Notes under the pieces: model-generated
Told to the model about the DNA's origin: nothing
Seen by the model: only the letters and a program-made list of their open reading frames with translations
The model's database searches: none
Origin: an uncultured Paracoccaceae bacterium
Lineage (GTDB): Bacteria > Pseudomonadota > Alphaproteobacteria > Rhodobacterales > Rhodobacteraceae
DNA: 64,000 nt
Reading direction: 5' to 3'
NCBI GenBank assembly: GCA_947498415.1
Contig: CANMKB010000001.1
Span: 739,694-803,693 of the forward strand
Part shown: piece by piece, positions 57,351 through 64,000 of the stretch
How the letters are laid out: each line of letters begins with the position of its first letter
Numbering within the stretch: position 1 is the stretch's first letter
Made by a program: the position numbers and the translations under genes

Positions 57351-57635
57351 TTACCTCTTTGGTAAGACGATCTTGCGACGATTTGGCTGTTCAGGCATTG
57401 CAAATTCCAACGCGCTCGGCGCGGCATTCCGATATTCGGGCATTCGAAGTAGTTGGCGGATAATATCCTGTGAAATAAGCCCATTGAGCATGCCCCGTCG
57501 CCCAGATTGATGGGCCGGCACATTGCAATCAATCTGAATTGATTGCCCATCAGAACCCGCGATGCGCACTTTTGCCAAGCAGCGCCCTTGGTCATCAAAC
57601 TGCCGTTCAAGCAACTTTATGTGCGTAATTTGCAT
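57351..57635 (-). CDS. Conserved hypothetical protein
   Basis: Protein of 94 residues with no signal or membrane segment and no domain I recognise. It starts MQITHIKLLERQFDDQG and has a basic C-terminus. The ATG is preceded by GGAGAGG at good spacing, which favours this frame over the overlapping one at 57293-57610. It lies upstream of pyrF on the same strand, 73 bases away, and divergent from clpB. It appears to be a roseobacter-type orphan; I am guessing that from style. Confidence 0.6.
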   Translation of the reverse strand: MQITHIKLLERQFDDQGRCLAKVRIAGSDGQSIQIDCNVPAHQSGRRGMLNGLISQDIIRQLLRMPEYRNAAPSALEFAMPEQPNRRKIVLPKR

Positions 57636-57843
57636 ATCGAAGCCTCTCCATGATGGAGCAATAACCTATGAGAGTTAATATTCTGATTGGCACGATGCGG
57701 GGCAGGTGAAATACAACTCAAATCAATCCTTGAGGTCTTGAACTGAGAAAATCATTTGCCCACATTGGGGTTGAGGCCCATCATACGGCATGCCGCCAAG
57801 CGGGTGCCAAATAATCTCGGGCGCTTGAAAAAGGAGAATGACC

Positions 57844-60459
57844 ATGGACTTCAGTAAGTTCACGGAGCGGTCGCGTGGGTTTGTCCAGGCGGCTCAGACG
57901 ATTGCGATGCGGGAAAATCATCAAAGATTGCTTCCTGAACACCTTCTCAAAGCATTGATGGATGACGATCAAGGATTGGCGTCTAACCTCATCAGCAGAG
58001 CTGGCGGCGCACCACAACGGGTGGTGCAAGCTTTGGATGTTTCAGTTTCAAAAATTGCAAAAGTCAGCGGCGATACTGGTCAGCCTTATATGGATAACAC
58101 CACAGCCAAGGTTTTGTCTGAGGCAGAAAAGGTCGCCAAAAAAGCGGGCGATAGTTTTGTTCCGGTTGAACGTATTCTGATGGCGCTGGCATTGGTGAAA
58201 TCCAAGGCGAGAGATGCGCTTGAAGCGGGTGCGATCAATGCACAGGCGCTAAATGCTGCCATCAATGACATTCGCAAGGGGCGCACCGCAGATACCGCCT
58301 CGGCCGAGGAAGGGTATGACGCCCTTAAAAAGTATGCGCAGGATCTGACAGAGCGTGCGCGCGATGGGAAAATCGACCCTATTATTGGTCGAGATGATGA
58401 AATTCGCCGCGCCATGCAGGTTTTGTCACGCCGAACAAAGAATAACCCGGTGATGATTGGGGAGCCCGGAGTGGGTAAAACTGCCATCGCCGAAGGTTTG
58501 GCGCTGCGCATCGTGAATGGCGATGTGCCTGAATCATTGCGTAACAAGCAATTGCTGGCCTTGGATATGGGCGCTCTGATTGCAGGTGCTAAATATCGCG
58601 GTGAGTTTGAGGAGCGTCTTAAAGCGGTTCTGACAGAAGTCACCGAAGCTGCTGGCGATGTCATTTTGTTCATCGATGAAATGCACACTTTGGTCGGCGC
58701 TGGTAAAGCTGATGGCGCAATGGATGCGGCGAATTTGATTAAGCCAGCATTGGCGCGAGGCGAACTGCATTGTGTGGGCGCGACGACATTAGACGAGTAC
58801 CGCAAATACGTAGAGAAAGACGCAGCCCTGGCGCGGCGCTTCCAGCCTGTCATGGTCGAAGAACCAACCGAAGAAGATACGATCTCGATCCTTCGCGGAA
58901 TCAAAGAGAAATACGAGCTGCACCACGGTGTGCGCATCTCAGATTCGGCCTTGGTTGCCGCTGCAACATTGTCGCATCGCTACATTACAGATCGGTTTTT
59001 GCCAGATAAGGCAATCGACTTGGTTGATGAGGCCGCAAGTCGGCTGCGCATGGAGGTCGACTCTAAGCCAGAAGAGCTGGATGCTTTGGATCGTCAGATT
59101 TTGCAATTGCAGATCGAAGCAGAAGCGCTGCGTGTAGAGGATGATCAGGCGTCGAAAGATCGTTTGGAAAAGCTCGAGAAAGATCTAGCTGATCTGCAGG
59201 ATCGTTCATCTGAACTGACGGCCCGCTGGCAGGCAAGCCGCGACAAGCTGGCCTCAGCCCGTGATCTTAAAGAACAACTTGATCATGCTCGCGCTGAGCT
59301 CGACATCGCGAAACGTGAGGGCAATTTGGCCAAAGCGGGTGAATTGTCTTACGGCGTGATCCCCGGTCTTGAAAAGCAATTGGCGGATGCCGAAGAAACC
59401 GAGGCTGATGTTGCTGTTGAAGAGGCAGTGCGCCCAGAGCAGATCGCAGCGGTTGTCGAACGCTGGACCGGCATTCCGACGAGCAAGATGCTTGAAGGGG
59501 AGCGCGAGAAGCTTTTGCGGATGGAAGACCAATTGCACAAGCGCGTCATCGGCCAAACTGCGGCTGTGACAGCGGTTTCAAATGCCGTGCGTCGCGCCCG
59601 CGCTGGGCTGAATGATGAAAATCGCCCACTTGGGTCGTTTTTGTTTCTTGGGCCAACTGGTGTCGGCAAAACCGAGCTGACAAAGGCTGTCGCTAATTTC
59701 TTGTTTGATGATGATAGTGCGATGGTGCGCATTGATATGTCTGAATTCATGGAGAAACATGCCGTTGCACGTCTGATTGGCGCCCCTCCCGGGTATGTAG
59801 GCTATGATGAAGGTGGCGTTCTTACCGAGGCAGTGCGCCGCCGGCCATATCAAGTTGTTTTGTTTGACGAGGTCGAAAAAGCGCATCCTGACGTGTTCAA
59901 CGTTCTGTTGCAGGTTTTGGATGATGGGGTTTTGACTGACGGGCAAGGCCGGACTGTGGACTTCAAACAAACGCTGATCATTTTAACGTCAAACCTTGGG
60001 GCGCAAGCGCTCAGCCAATTGCCGGATGGTGCAGATGCCAGCCAAGCGCGTCGTGATGTGATGGATGCGGTTCGCGTACATTTCCGTCCGGAGTTTCTGA
60101 ACCGACTAGATGAGACGATCATATTTGATCGCCTTGGTCGTGAGGATATGGGCGGTATCGTTGATATTCAGCTGGAGCGATTGATCAAAAGACTTGCGGG
60201 GCGCAAGATTGCGATCTCTTTGGATGACGACGCCAAGACTTGGCTCGCAGATGAAGGCTACGATCCGGTGTTTGGTGCGCGGCCACTTAAGCGTGTGATC
60301 CAACGTGCCTTGCAAAACCCATTAGCAGAGATGTTGTTGGCTGGTGATCTGAAAGACGGTGACACCTTACCCATCACGGCCGGGCCTGATGGGCTTATGA
60401 TCGGAGATCGATTGGGGGCAACGCGTAAGCCCAAACCGGATGATGCGGTTATTCACTAA
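57844..60459 (+). CDS. clpB: Protein-disaggregating chaperone ClpB
   Basis: Hexameric AAA+ disaggregase of 871 residues that works with DnaK. In order: N-terminal Clp repeats, AAA1 with Walker [10 protein letters not shown], a coiled-coil middle domain (about 410-520), AAA2 with Walker [10 protein letters not shown], and the D2-small domain. The ATG at 57844 is chosen over one at 57838 because AAGGAG at 57831-57836 would leave only one base to the latter. No sigma-32-type promoter is evident to me. A strong terminator follows. Confidence 0.96.
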   Translation: MDFSKFTERSRGFVQAAQTIAMRENHQRLLPEHLLKALMDDDQGLASNLISRAGGAPQRVVQALDVSVSKIAKVSGDTGQPYMDNTTAKVLSEAEKVAKKAGDSFVPVERILMALALVKSKARDALEAGAINAQALNAAINDIRKGRTADTASAEEGYDALKKYAQDLTERARDGKIDPIIGRDDEIRRAMQVLSRRTKNNPVMIGEPGVGKTAIAEGLALRIVNGDVPESLRNKQLLALDMGALIAGAKYRGEFEERLKAVLTEVTEAAGDVILFIDEMHTLVGAGKADGAMDAANLIKPALARGELHCVGATTLDEYRKYVEKDAALARRFQPVMVEEPTEEDTISILRGIKEKYELHHGVRISDSALVAAATLSHRYITDRFLPDKAIDLVDEAASRLRMEVDSKPEELDALDRQILQLQIEAEALRVEDDQASKDRLEKLEKDLADLQDRSSELTARWQASRDKLASARDLKEQLDHARAELDIAKREGNLAKAGELSYGVIPGLEKQLADAEETEADVAVEEAVRPEQIAAVVERWTGIPTSKMLEGEREKLLRMEDQLHKRVIGQTAAVTAVSNAVRRARAGLNDENRPLGSFLFLGPTGVGKTELTKAVANFLFDDDSAMVRIDMSEFMEKHAVARLIGAPPGYVGYDEGGVLTEAVRRRPYQVVLFDEVEKAHPDVFNVLLQVLDDGVLTDGQGRTVDFKQTLIILTSNLGAQALSQLPDGADASQARRDVMDAVRVHFRPEFLNRLDETIIFDRLGREDMGGIVDIQLERLIKRLAGRKIAISLDDDAKTWLADEGYDPVFGARPLKRVIQRALQNPLAEMLLAGDLKDGDTLPITAGPDGLMIGDRLGATRKPKPDDAVIH

Positions 60460-60463
60460 AGAC

Positions 60464-60494
60464 AAAGGCGCACCTACTTAGGTGCGCCTTTTTT
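60464..60494 (+). terminator. Terminator after clpB
   Basis: Near-perfect long stem AAAGGCGCACCTA/TAGGTGCGCCTTT with a tiny loop and a run of six T, beginning 5 bases after the stop. Confidence 0.94.
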
Positions 60495-60587
60495 CTGGCA
60501 TCACTAATTCTAGCGTGAAATTGATTTGCGATTCAGAGAGTTACTGCGCACTCTGCGCAAAAATATCGATTAAACGAGGTGCCACGT

Positions 60588-62078
60588 ATGAACGCAGCCA
60601 TGGAATCCACATTTGATTTGCTCCAACTTCTGGCGCAGATGTTTGTGTTCGCGATTGGTGTCGCCTTTTTAGTCGCTGTCATATTGTTTGTGATCGACCG
60701 CACTCAAACCGGCGATGCTGTGCGCCGCAACTATCCTGTCATCGGCCGGTTCAGGCATTTGTTTTCAGAACTGGGGGAGTTCTTTCGCCAATACTTCTTT
60801 GCGATGGATCGCGAAGAAATGCCGTTCAACCGTGCACAACGCGAATGGGTGGCTCGGGCGGCACTGGGGAAAAGCAATACAATCTCATTTGGATCAACCC
60901 GCAACATCAATGCGGTGGGTACGCCGATCTTTGTGAATGATCCTTATCCACCGCTCGACAACCAGTTCGCAGCATCGGAGCCGCTTATTATTGGGCCAGG
61001 TGCCAAGATTCCTTTCTCTGCCCCGTCTTTCTTTAATCTGTCAGGCATGAGTTATGGTGCTCTTTCTCGTCCTGCAGTGCAAGCGTTGTCGCGAGGCTGC
61101 AAAGAGGCTGGGATTTGGATGAACACAGGCGAGGGGGGCTTGTCTCCCTATCACCTCGAAGGTGGCTGCGACATCGTGTTTCAAATCGGGACGGCCAAAT
61201 ACGGAGTCAGATCCGAGGATGGCGGCCTCTGTGATGACAAGCTTCGCAAAGTTGCGGCACATGAAAACGTTCGCATGTTTGAATTGAAACTCGCGCAAGG
61301 TGCCAAGCCGGGAAAAGGCGGGATTCTCCCGGGTGAAAAGGTGTCTGCCGAGATCGCTGAGATACGGGGCATTCGCGAGGGCGAAAGCAGCCTGTCGCCA
61401 AATCGTCATCGCGAAATCGGCAACAACGAAGAGTTATTGGACATGATCCAGCGCATTCGTGAGGTGTCTCGTAAGCCTGTGGGCATCAAGATTGTGGTTG
61501 GGTCGCCCGACCATATCCGTGATCTGTTCGGCGCCATCCAAAAGCGCGGAGCCGAAGCTGCGCCAGATTTCATCACGATTGACGGAGGCGAGGGCGGCAC
61601 CGGGGCCGCGCCCATGCCTTTAATGGATCTTGTGGGTATGACGATCAGAGAAGCGCTCCCACGCGTCGCTGATTTAAGGGCTGAATTTGGCCTGACAGAT
61701 CGTATCCGGCTGATCGCAAGTGGCAAATTGATCAACCCTGGCGACGTCGCATGGGCGCTTGCGGCTGGTGCAGACTTTGTTGTGTCTGCACGTGGCTTCA
61801 TGTTCTCTCTGGGCTGCATTCAGGCGTTGAAGTGTAGCAAAAATACTTGCCCAACAGGCATCACCACTCATGATCCGCGTTTTCAAAAAGGGTTGGTGCC
61901 GGAAAGTAAATTCAAGCGGGTCGCGCAATACGCCAAGGGCATTGTAAAAGAGGTCGAAGTGATCTCGCATTCTGTTGGTGTTAGTGAACCACGTATGCTG
62001 CGGCGCCATCATGTGCGACTTGTGCTAGATTCGGGCCGATCTGAACGCATGAATAAGGTTTACCCTGAGGCGGGCTAA
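60588..62078 (+). CDS. FMN-binding glutamate synthase family protein
   Basis: Protein of 496 residues. An N-terminal membrane helix (about 15-38) is followed by the FMN/glutamate-synthase barrel with FFNLSGMSYGALS, TIDGGEGGTGAAP and the 3Fe-4S cysteine set C-5-C-4-C (CIQALKCSKNTCPTG). It lacks the glutaminase domain, so it is not GltB; the family is of unknown in vivo function. The ATG at 60588 follows GAGGT; an in-frame GTG nine bases upstream is a weaker alternative. Confidence 0.88.
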   Translation: MNAAMESTFDLLQLLAQMFVFAIGVAFLVAVILFVIDRTQTGDAVRRNYPVIGRFRHLFSELGEFFRQYFFAMDREEMPFNRAQREWVARAALGKSNTISFGSTRNINAVGTPIFVNDPYPPLDNQFAASEPLIIGPGAKIPFSAPSFFNLSGMSYGALSRPAVQALSRGCKEAGIWMNTGEGGLSPYHLEGGCDIVFQIGTAKYGVRSEDGGLCDDKLRKVAAHENVRMFELKLAQGAKPGKGGILPGEKVSAEIAEIRGIREGESSLSPNRHREIGNNEELLDMIQRIREVSRKPVGIKIVVGSPDHIRDLFGAIQKRGAEAAPDFITIDGGEGGTGAAPMPLMDLVGMTIREALPRVADLRAEFGLTDRIRLIASGKLINPGDVAWALAAGADFVVSARGFMFSLGCIQALKCSKNTCPTGITTHDPRFQKGLVPESKFKRVAQYAKGIVKEVEVISHSVGVSEPRMLRRHHVRLVLDSGRSERMNKVYPEAG

Positions 62079-62177
62079 CCGAATTGTTACACTCAGCCCA
62101 CCACATCGTTATGCGATGTGGTTTGGCTTGCGTGGTGGCTATGGCTACATCACTCTGTAAGCACAAAGGAGTGACAA

Positions 62178-63080
62178 ATGGCCCACCGCTGGACGAACGA
62201 CCTCACACATGACGATGTGACGCCGCATGCAACCTATGTAAATCGCCGCCAAATCATGGCCGGTGTGGCTGGGCTTGGTCTAGCGCCGTTGGCCGTGACC
62301 AGCGCAAAGGCGGAAACGCTTGAGCCAAATGATTACGAAACCATCACAAGCTACAACAACTTCTATGAGTTCGGCACGCGCAAAGAAGATCCGGCAAAAC
62401 ACGCCCATCGCTTGACGACAACGCCATGGACAGTGACCATCGATGGTTTAGTGGATCGCCCAGGCAATTACGCTTTCAAAGACATTATGGATCAGATGAC
62501 CATCGAAGAGCGGATCTATCGATTCCGCTGTGTTGAGGCGTGGTCAATGGTTGTTCCTTGGAATGGATTTGAACTGAAAGACCTGCTTGATCTGGCCGGC
62601 GTAAAAACCGAAGCGAAATACGTCGCCTTTGAAACGCTGTATCGGCCTAAGGAAATGGTCGGCCAAAGATATGCCGTGTTGGATTGGCCGTATGTCGAGG
62701 GTTTGCGCCTTGACGAAGCGATGCATCCACTCACCATTATGGCGACCGGGATTTATGGCAAAGACATCCCAAAGCAAAACGGAGCGCCTGTGCGTTTGGT
62801 TGTGCCGTGGAAATACGGGTTTAAATCCATCAAGTCGGTTGTGAAGATCACCCTGACCGACAAAGAGCCACCAACAAGCTGGAACCAATCGGGCCCAAGC
62901 GAATATGGGTTCTATTCCAATGTTAACCCGACTGTTGATCATCCACGCTGGTCACAAGCGTCCGAGCGTACAATCGGCGGCGGATTGTTTGCGAAACGCA
63001 AAGAAACCCTGATGTTCAATGGTTACGAACAAGAGGTCGCTGGTCTGTACGAGGGTATGGATTTGCGGAAGTTCTACTAA
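62178..63080 (+). CDS. msrP: Protein-methionine-sulfoxide reductase catalytic subunit MsrP
   Basis: Periplasmic molybdopterin enzyme of 300 residues, formerly YedY, that reduces methionine sulfoxide in envelope proteins. It has a twin-arginine-type signal ([13 protein letters not shown]). The Mo-ligand cysteine is in [13 protein letters not shown]. An AAAGGAG site precedes the ATG. It is followed by msrQ after 3 bases, giving the normal electron-transfer pair. Confidence 0.95.
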   Translation: MAHRWTNDLTHDDVTPHATYVNRRQIMAGVAGLGLAPLAVTSAKAETLEPNDYETITSYNNFYEFGTRKEDPAKHAHRLTTTPWTVTIDGLVDRPGNYAFKDIMDQMTIEERIYRFRCVEAWSMVVPWNGFELKDLLDLAGVKTEAKYVAFETLYRPKEMVGQRYAVLDWPYVEGLRLDEAMHPLTIMATGIYGKDIPKQNGAPVRLVVPWKYGFKSIKSVVKITLTDKEPPTSWNQSGPSEYGFYSNVNPTVDHPRWSQASERTIGGGLFAKRKETLMFNGYEQEVAGLYEGMDLRKFY

Positions 63081-63083
63081 GCC

Positions 63084-63695
63084 ATGGTAAATTGGATCAA
63101 TACCTACCTGCGTAAGCTGCCTGCTTGGCCCATATATGTCGTCGGCGGTTTCTATCCGCTGTGGCTGCTGTGGCAGGGCCTGAACGGTGGGCTTGGTGTT
63201 GATCCTGTGAAGTCTATGGAGCATGCGATTGGCGAGGCTGCCCTGCAACTGCTGATCGTGGGCTTGGCGATTACCCCTCTTCGCAAGCACCTAGGGCTGA
63301 ACTTGCTTAAGTTTCGTCGGGCGATTGGGGTGCTGGCCTTCTTCTATGTATTCGCACATTTCCTCGTCTGGTTGGTTCTTGATGTGCAGTTGCTTGGGCA
63401 AATCTGGGCCGACATTCTGAAGCGCCCGTATATCACAGTCGGTATGGCTGGTTTACTTTTGCTCCTACCGCTTGCGATGACGTCCAATAATTTGTCCATG
63501 CGCAAACTTGGGCCACGTTGGCGTAAGTTACACAAACTGACTTATGGTGCGGCTCTTTTGGGTGGCCTTCACTACGTGATGCTGGCCAAAGGCTTCCAGC
63601 TAGAGCCATTGCTCTACATGTTGGCAATCGTGGTTTTGCTGCTTTTGCGGGTTAAACTGCCCGGCCTTAAGGTGAGGGCTCGCACGCCCTCATAG
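63084..63695 (+). CDS. msrQ: Protein-methionine-sulfoxide reductase heme subunit MsrQ
   Basis: Inner-membrane b-type heme protein of 203 residues (formerly YedZ) that passes electrons from quinol or flavin to MsrP. About six membrane segments are seen, and histidines suited to heme binding occur in FYVFAHFLVW and GLHYVMLAKG. It is co-transcribed with msrP and ends before a terminator hairpin. Confidence 0.94.
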   Translation: MVNWINTYLRKLPAWPIYVVGGFYPLWLLWQGLNGGLGVDPVKSMEHAIGEAALQLLIVGLAITPLRKHLGLNLLKFRRAIGVLAFFYVFAHFLVWLVLDVQLLGQIWADILKRPYITVGMAGLLLLLPLAMTSNNLSMRKLGPRWRKLHKLTYGAALLGGLHYVMLAKGFQLEPLLYMLAIVVLLLLRVKLPGLKVRARTPS

Positions 63696-63716
63696 CAAAC
63701 CTTCATGCAGTCTAAT

Positions 63717-63751
63717 GAAAATGCTCAGCCTTTGGCTGGGTATTTTTCATT
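63717..63751 (+). terminator. Terminator after msrPQ
   Basis: AAAATGCTCAGCC/GGCTGGGTATTTT stem with two G-T pairs and a 3-base loop, followed by TTTTT. It lies 22 bases after the stop. Confidence 0.85.
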
Positions 63752-63879
63752 GGTGAATCGCTGTGGGACTCACCTGCAAATCACCCTCTATTGTGTTGTC
63801 TGTGTTCCTGACCCCTAAGTATTGATCTGACCACTCTTATGAAGCGAGGTTAAGCTATCTGCTCTAAGTCCTCTTTGAG

Positions 63880-63990
63880 GCTATCAGAGTAAAAAATTAT
63901 GACTAACTATATGTTTTTATTCATTTTTCACATTTTCTTTAAAAAAGGTGCAGATAGGGGTTGCGGGTTATTTGGTTTAACCTTAGAACC
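63880..63990 (+). promoter_or_regulatory. Candidate rRNA-type promoter with AT-rich upstream tract
   Basis: 63885-63950 is strongly A/T-rich, like an UP element. TTGCGG at 63961-63966 could be a -35 box and TTAGAA at 63983-63988 a -10 box, 16 bases apart. The following ACCCCCTTCACCG resembles leaders of roseobacter rRNA operons as I remember them. The operon itself would lie beyond the window, so the call is provisional. The rest of the 305-base end region (63696-64000) holds only the terminator and no gene. Confidence 0.45.
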
Positions 63991-64000
63991 CCCTTCACCG

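Noticed and set aside
57293..57610. Alternative 105-codon frame overlapping the hypothetical gene at 57351
   Set aside because: Lacks a ribosome site, while the 57635 start has GGAGAGG.
58086..58937. Open frame of 283 codons antisense to clpB
   Set aside because: Low-complexity Ser/Arg/Ala product over the conserved AAA1 domain; a shadow.

Overview
The window looks like chromosomal DNA of a marine roseobacter-type member of the Rhodobacteraceae (Alphaproteobacteria). The order rpsT-dnaA-dnaN-recF-gyrB, the mutM-echA pair upstream of rpsT, paired M16 proteases, DUF3775 and DUF5928-type proteins, an ALDH16-type dehydrogenase and a SitABCD transporter behind Mur-like boxes all fit that group. 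This assignment rests on recalled family distributions, not on a search. Composition looks even, and I see no insertion sequence, prophage, integrase or CRISPR array. It reads as core genome.

Layout. 1-3.8 kb: lspA, a small lipoprotein gene and two secreted M16 peptidase paralogues (one catalytic, one not). 3.8-7.9 kb, minus strand: deoC, a two-domain ALDH16-type aldehyde dehydrogenase and a small NAD(P)-binding protein in one operon. 7.95-11.9 kb: two identical Mur-like boxes, then sitABCD. 11.9-14.6 kb: an Lrp/AsnC regulator divergent from uspA plus an alanine/sodium symporter. 14.7-19.8 kb: mutL-rmuC, a DUF3775 gene and gabD. 19.9-29.1 kb, minus strand: gyrB, recF, dnaN, dnaA, rpsT, echA and mutM. 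29.2-31.5 kb: ubiE-ubiB. 31.6-39.6 kb: dapA, a lytic transglycosylase, an EamA transporter, mnmD divergent from a FAD oxidoreductase, an FMN reductase, an OmpA-like lipoprotein and an Ada-like methyltransferase.

39.7-49.1 kb: nth and adenosine kinase, a sulfotransferase divergent from a GT14/DUF5928 glycosyltransferase, an ABC ATPase, an NDUFS6-like zinc protein, a histidine phosphatase and a formate dehydrogenase alpha subunit. 49.1-54.8 kb: a WGR protein divergent from a LysR regulator, a degenerate caspase-fold protein with peptidoglycan-binding domains, rpmJ, tRNA-Val(GAC), an N-formylglutamate amidohydrolase and an AhpD-like/Rrf2 pair. 54.9-63.7 kb: dinB, a NUDIX gene, pyrF, clpB, an FMN-binding glutamate synthase-like protein and msrPQ. 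The last 100 bases look like an rRNA-type promoter with an AT-rich upstream tract, so an rrn operon may start just outside the window.

Genes that work together: dnaA/dnaN/recF/gyrB in replication and mutL, mutM, nth, dinB, recF, rmuC and the Ada-like protein in repair; ubiE/ubiB in ubiquinone synthesis; sitABCD in manganese uptake; msrP/msrQ in repair of periplasmic methionine sulfoxide. The least explained items are the ALDH16-DeoC operon, the sulfotransferase-glycosyltransferase pair, the pseudo-caspase, the MnmD/FAD-oxidase pair (possibly a split MnmC), and the repeat- and GANTC-rich region between the WGR and LysR genes. No clearly new multi-gene system is evident.
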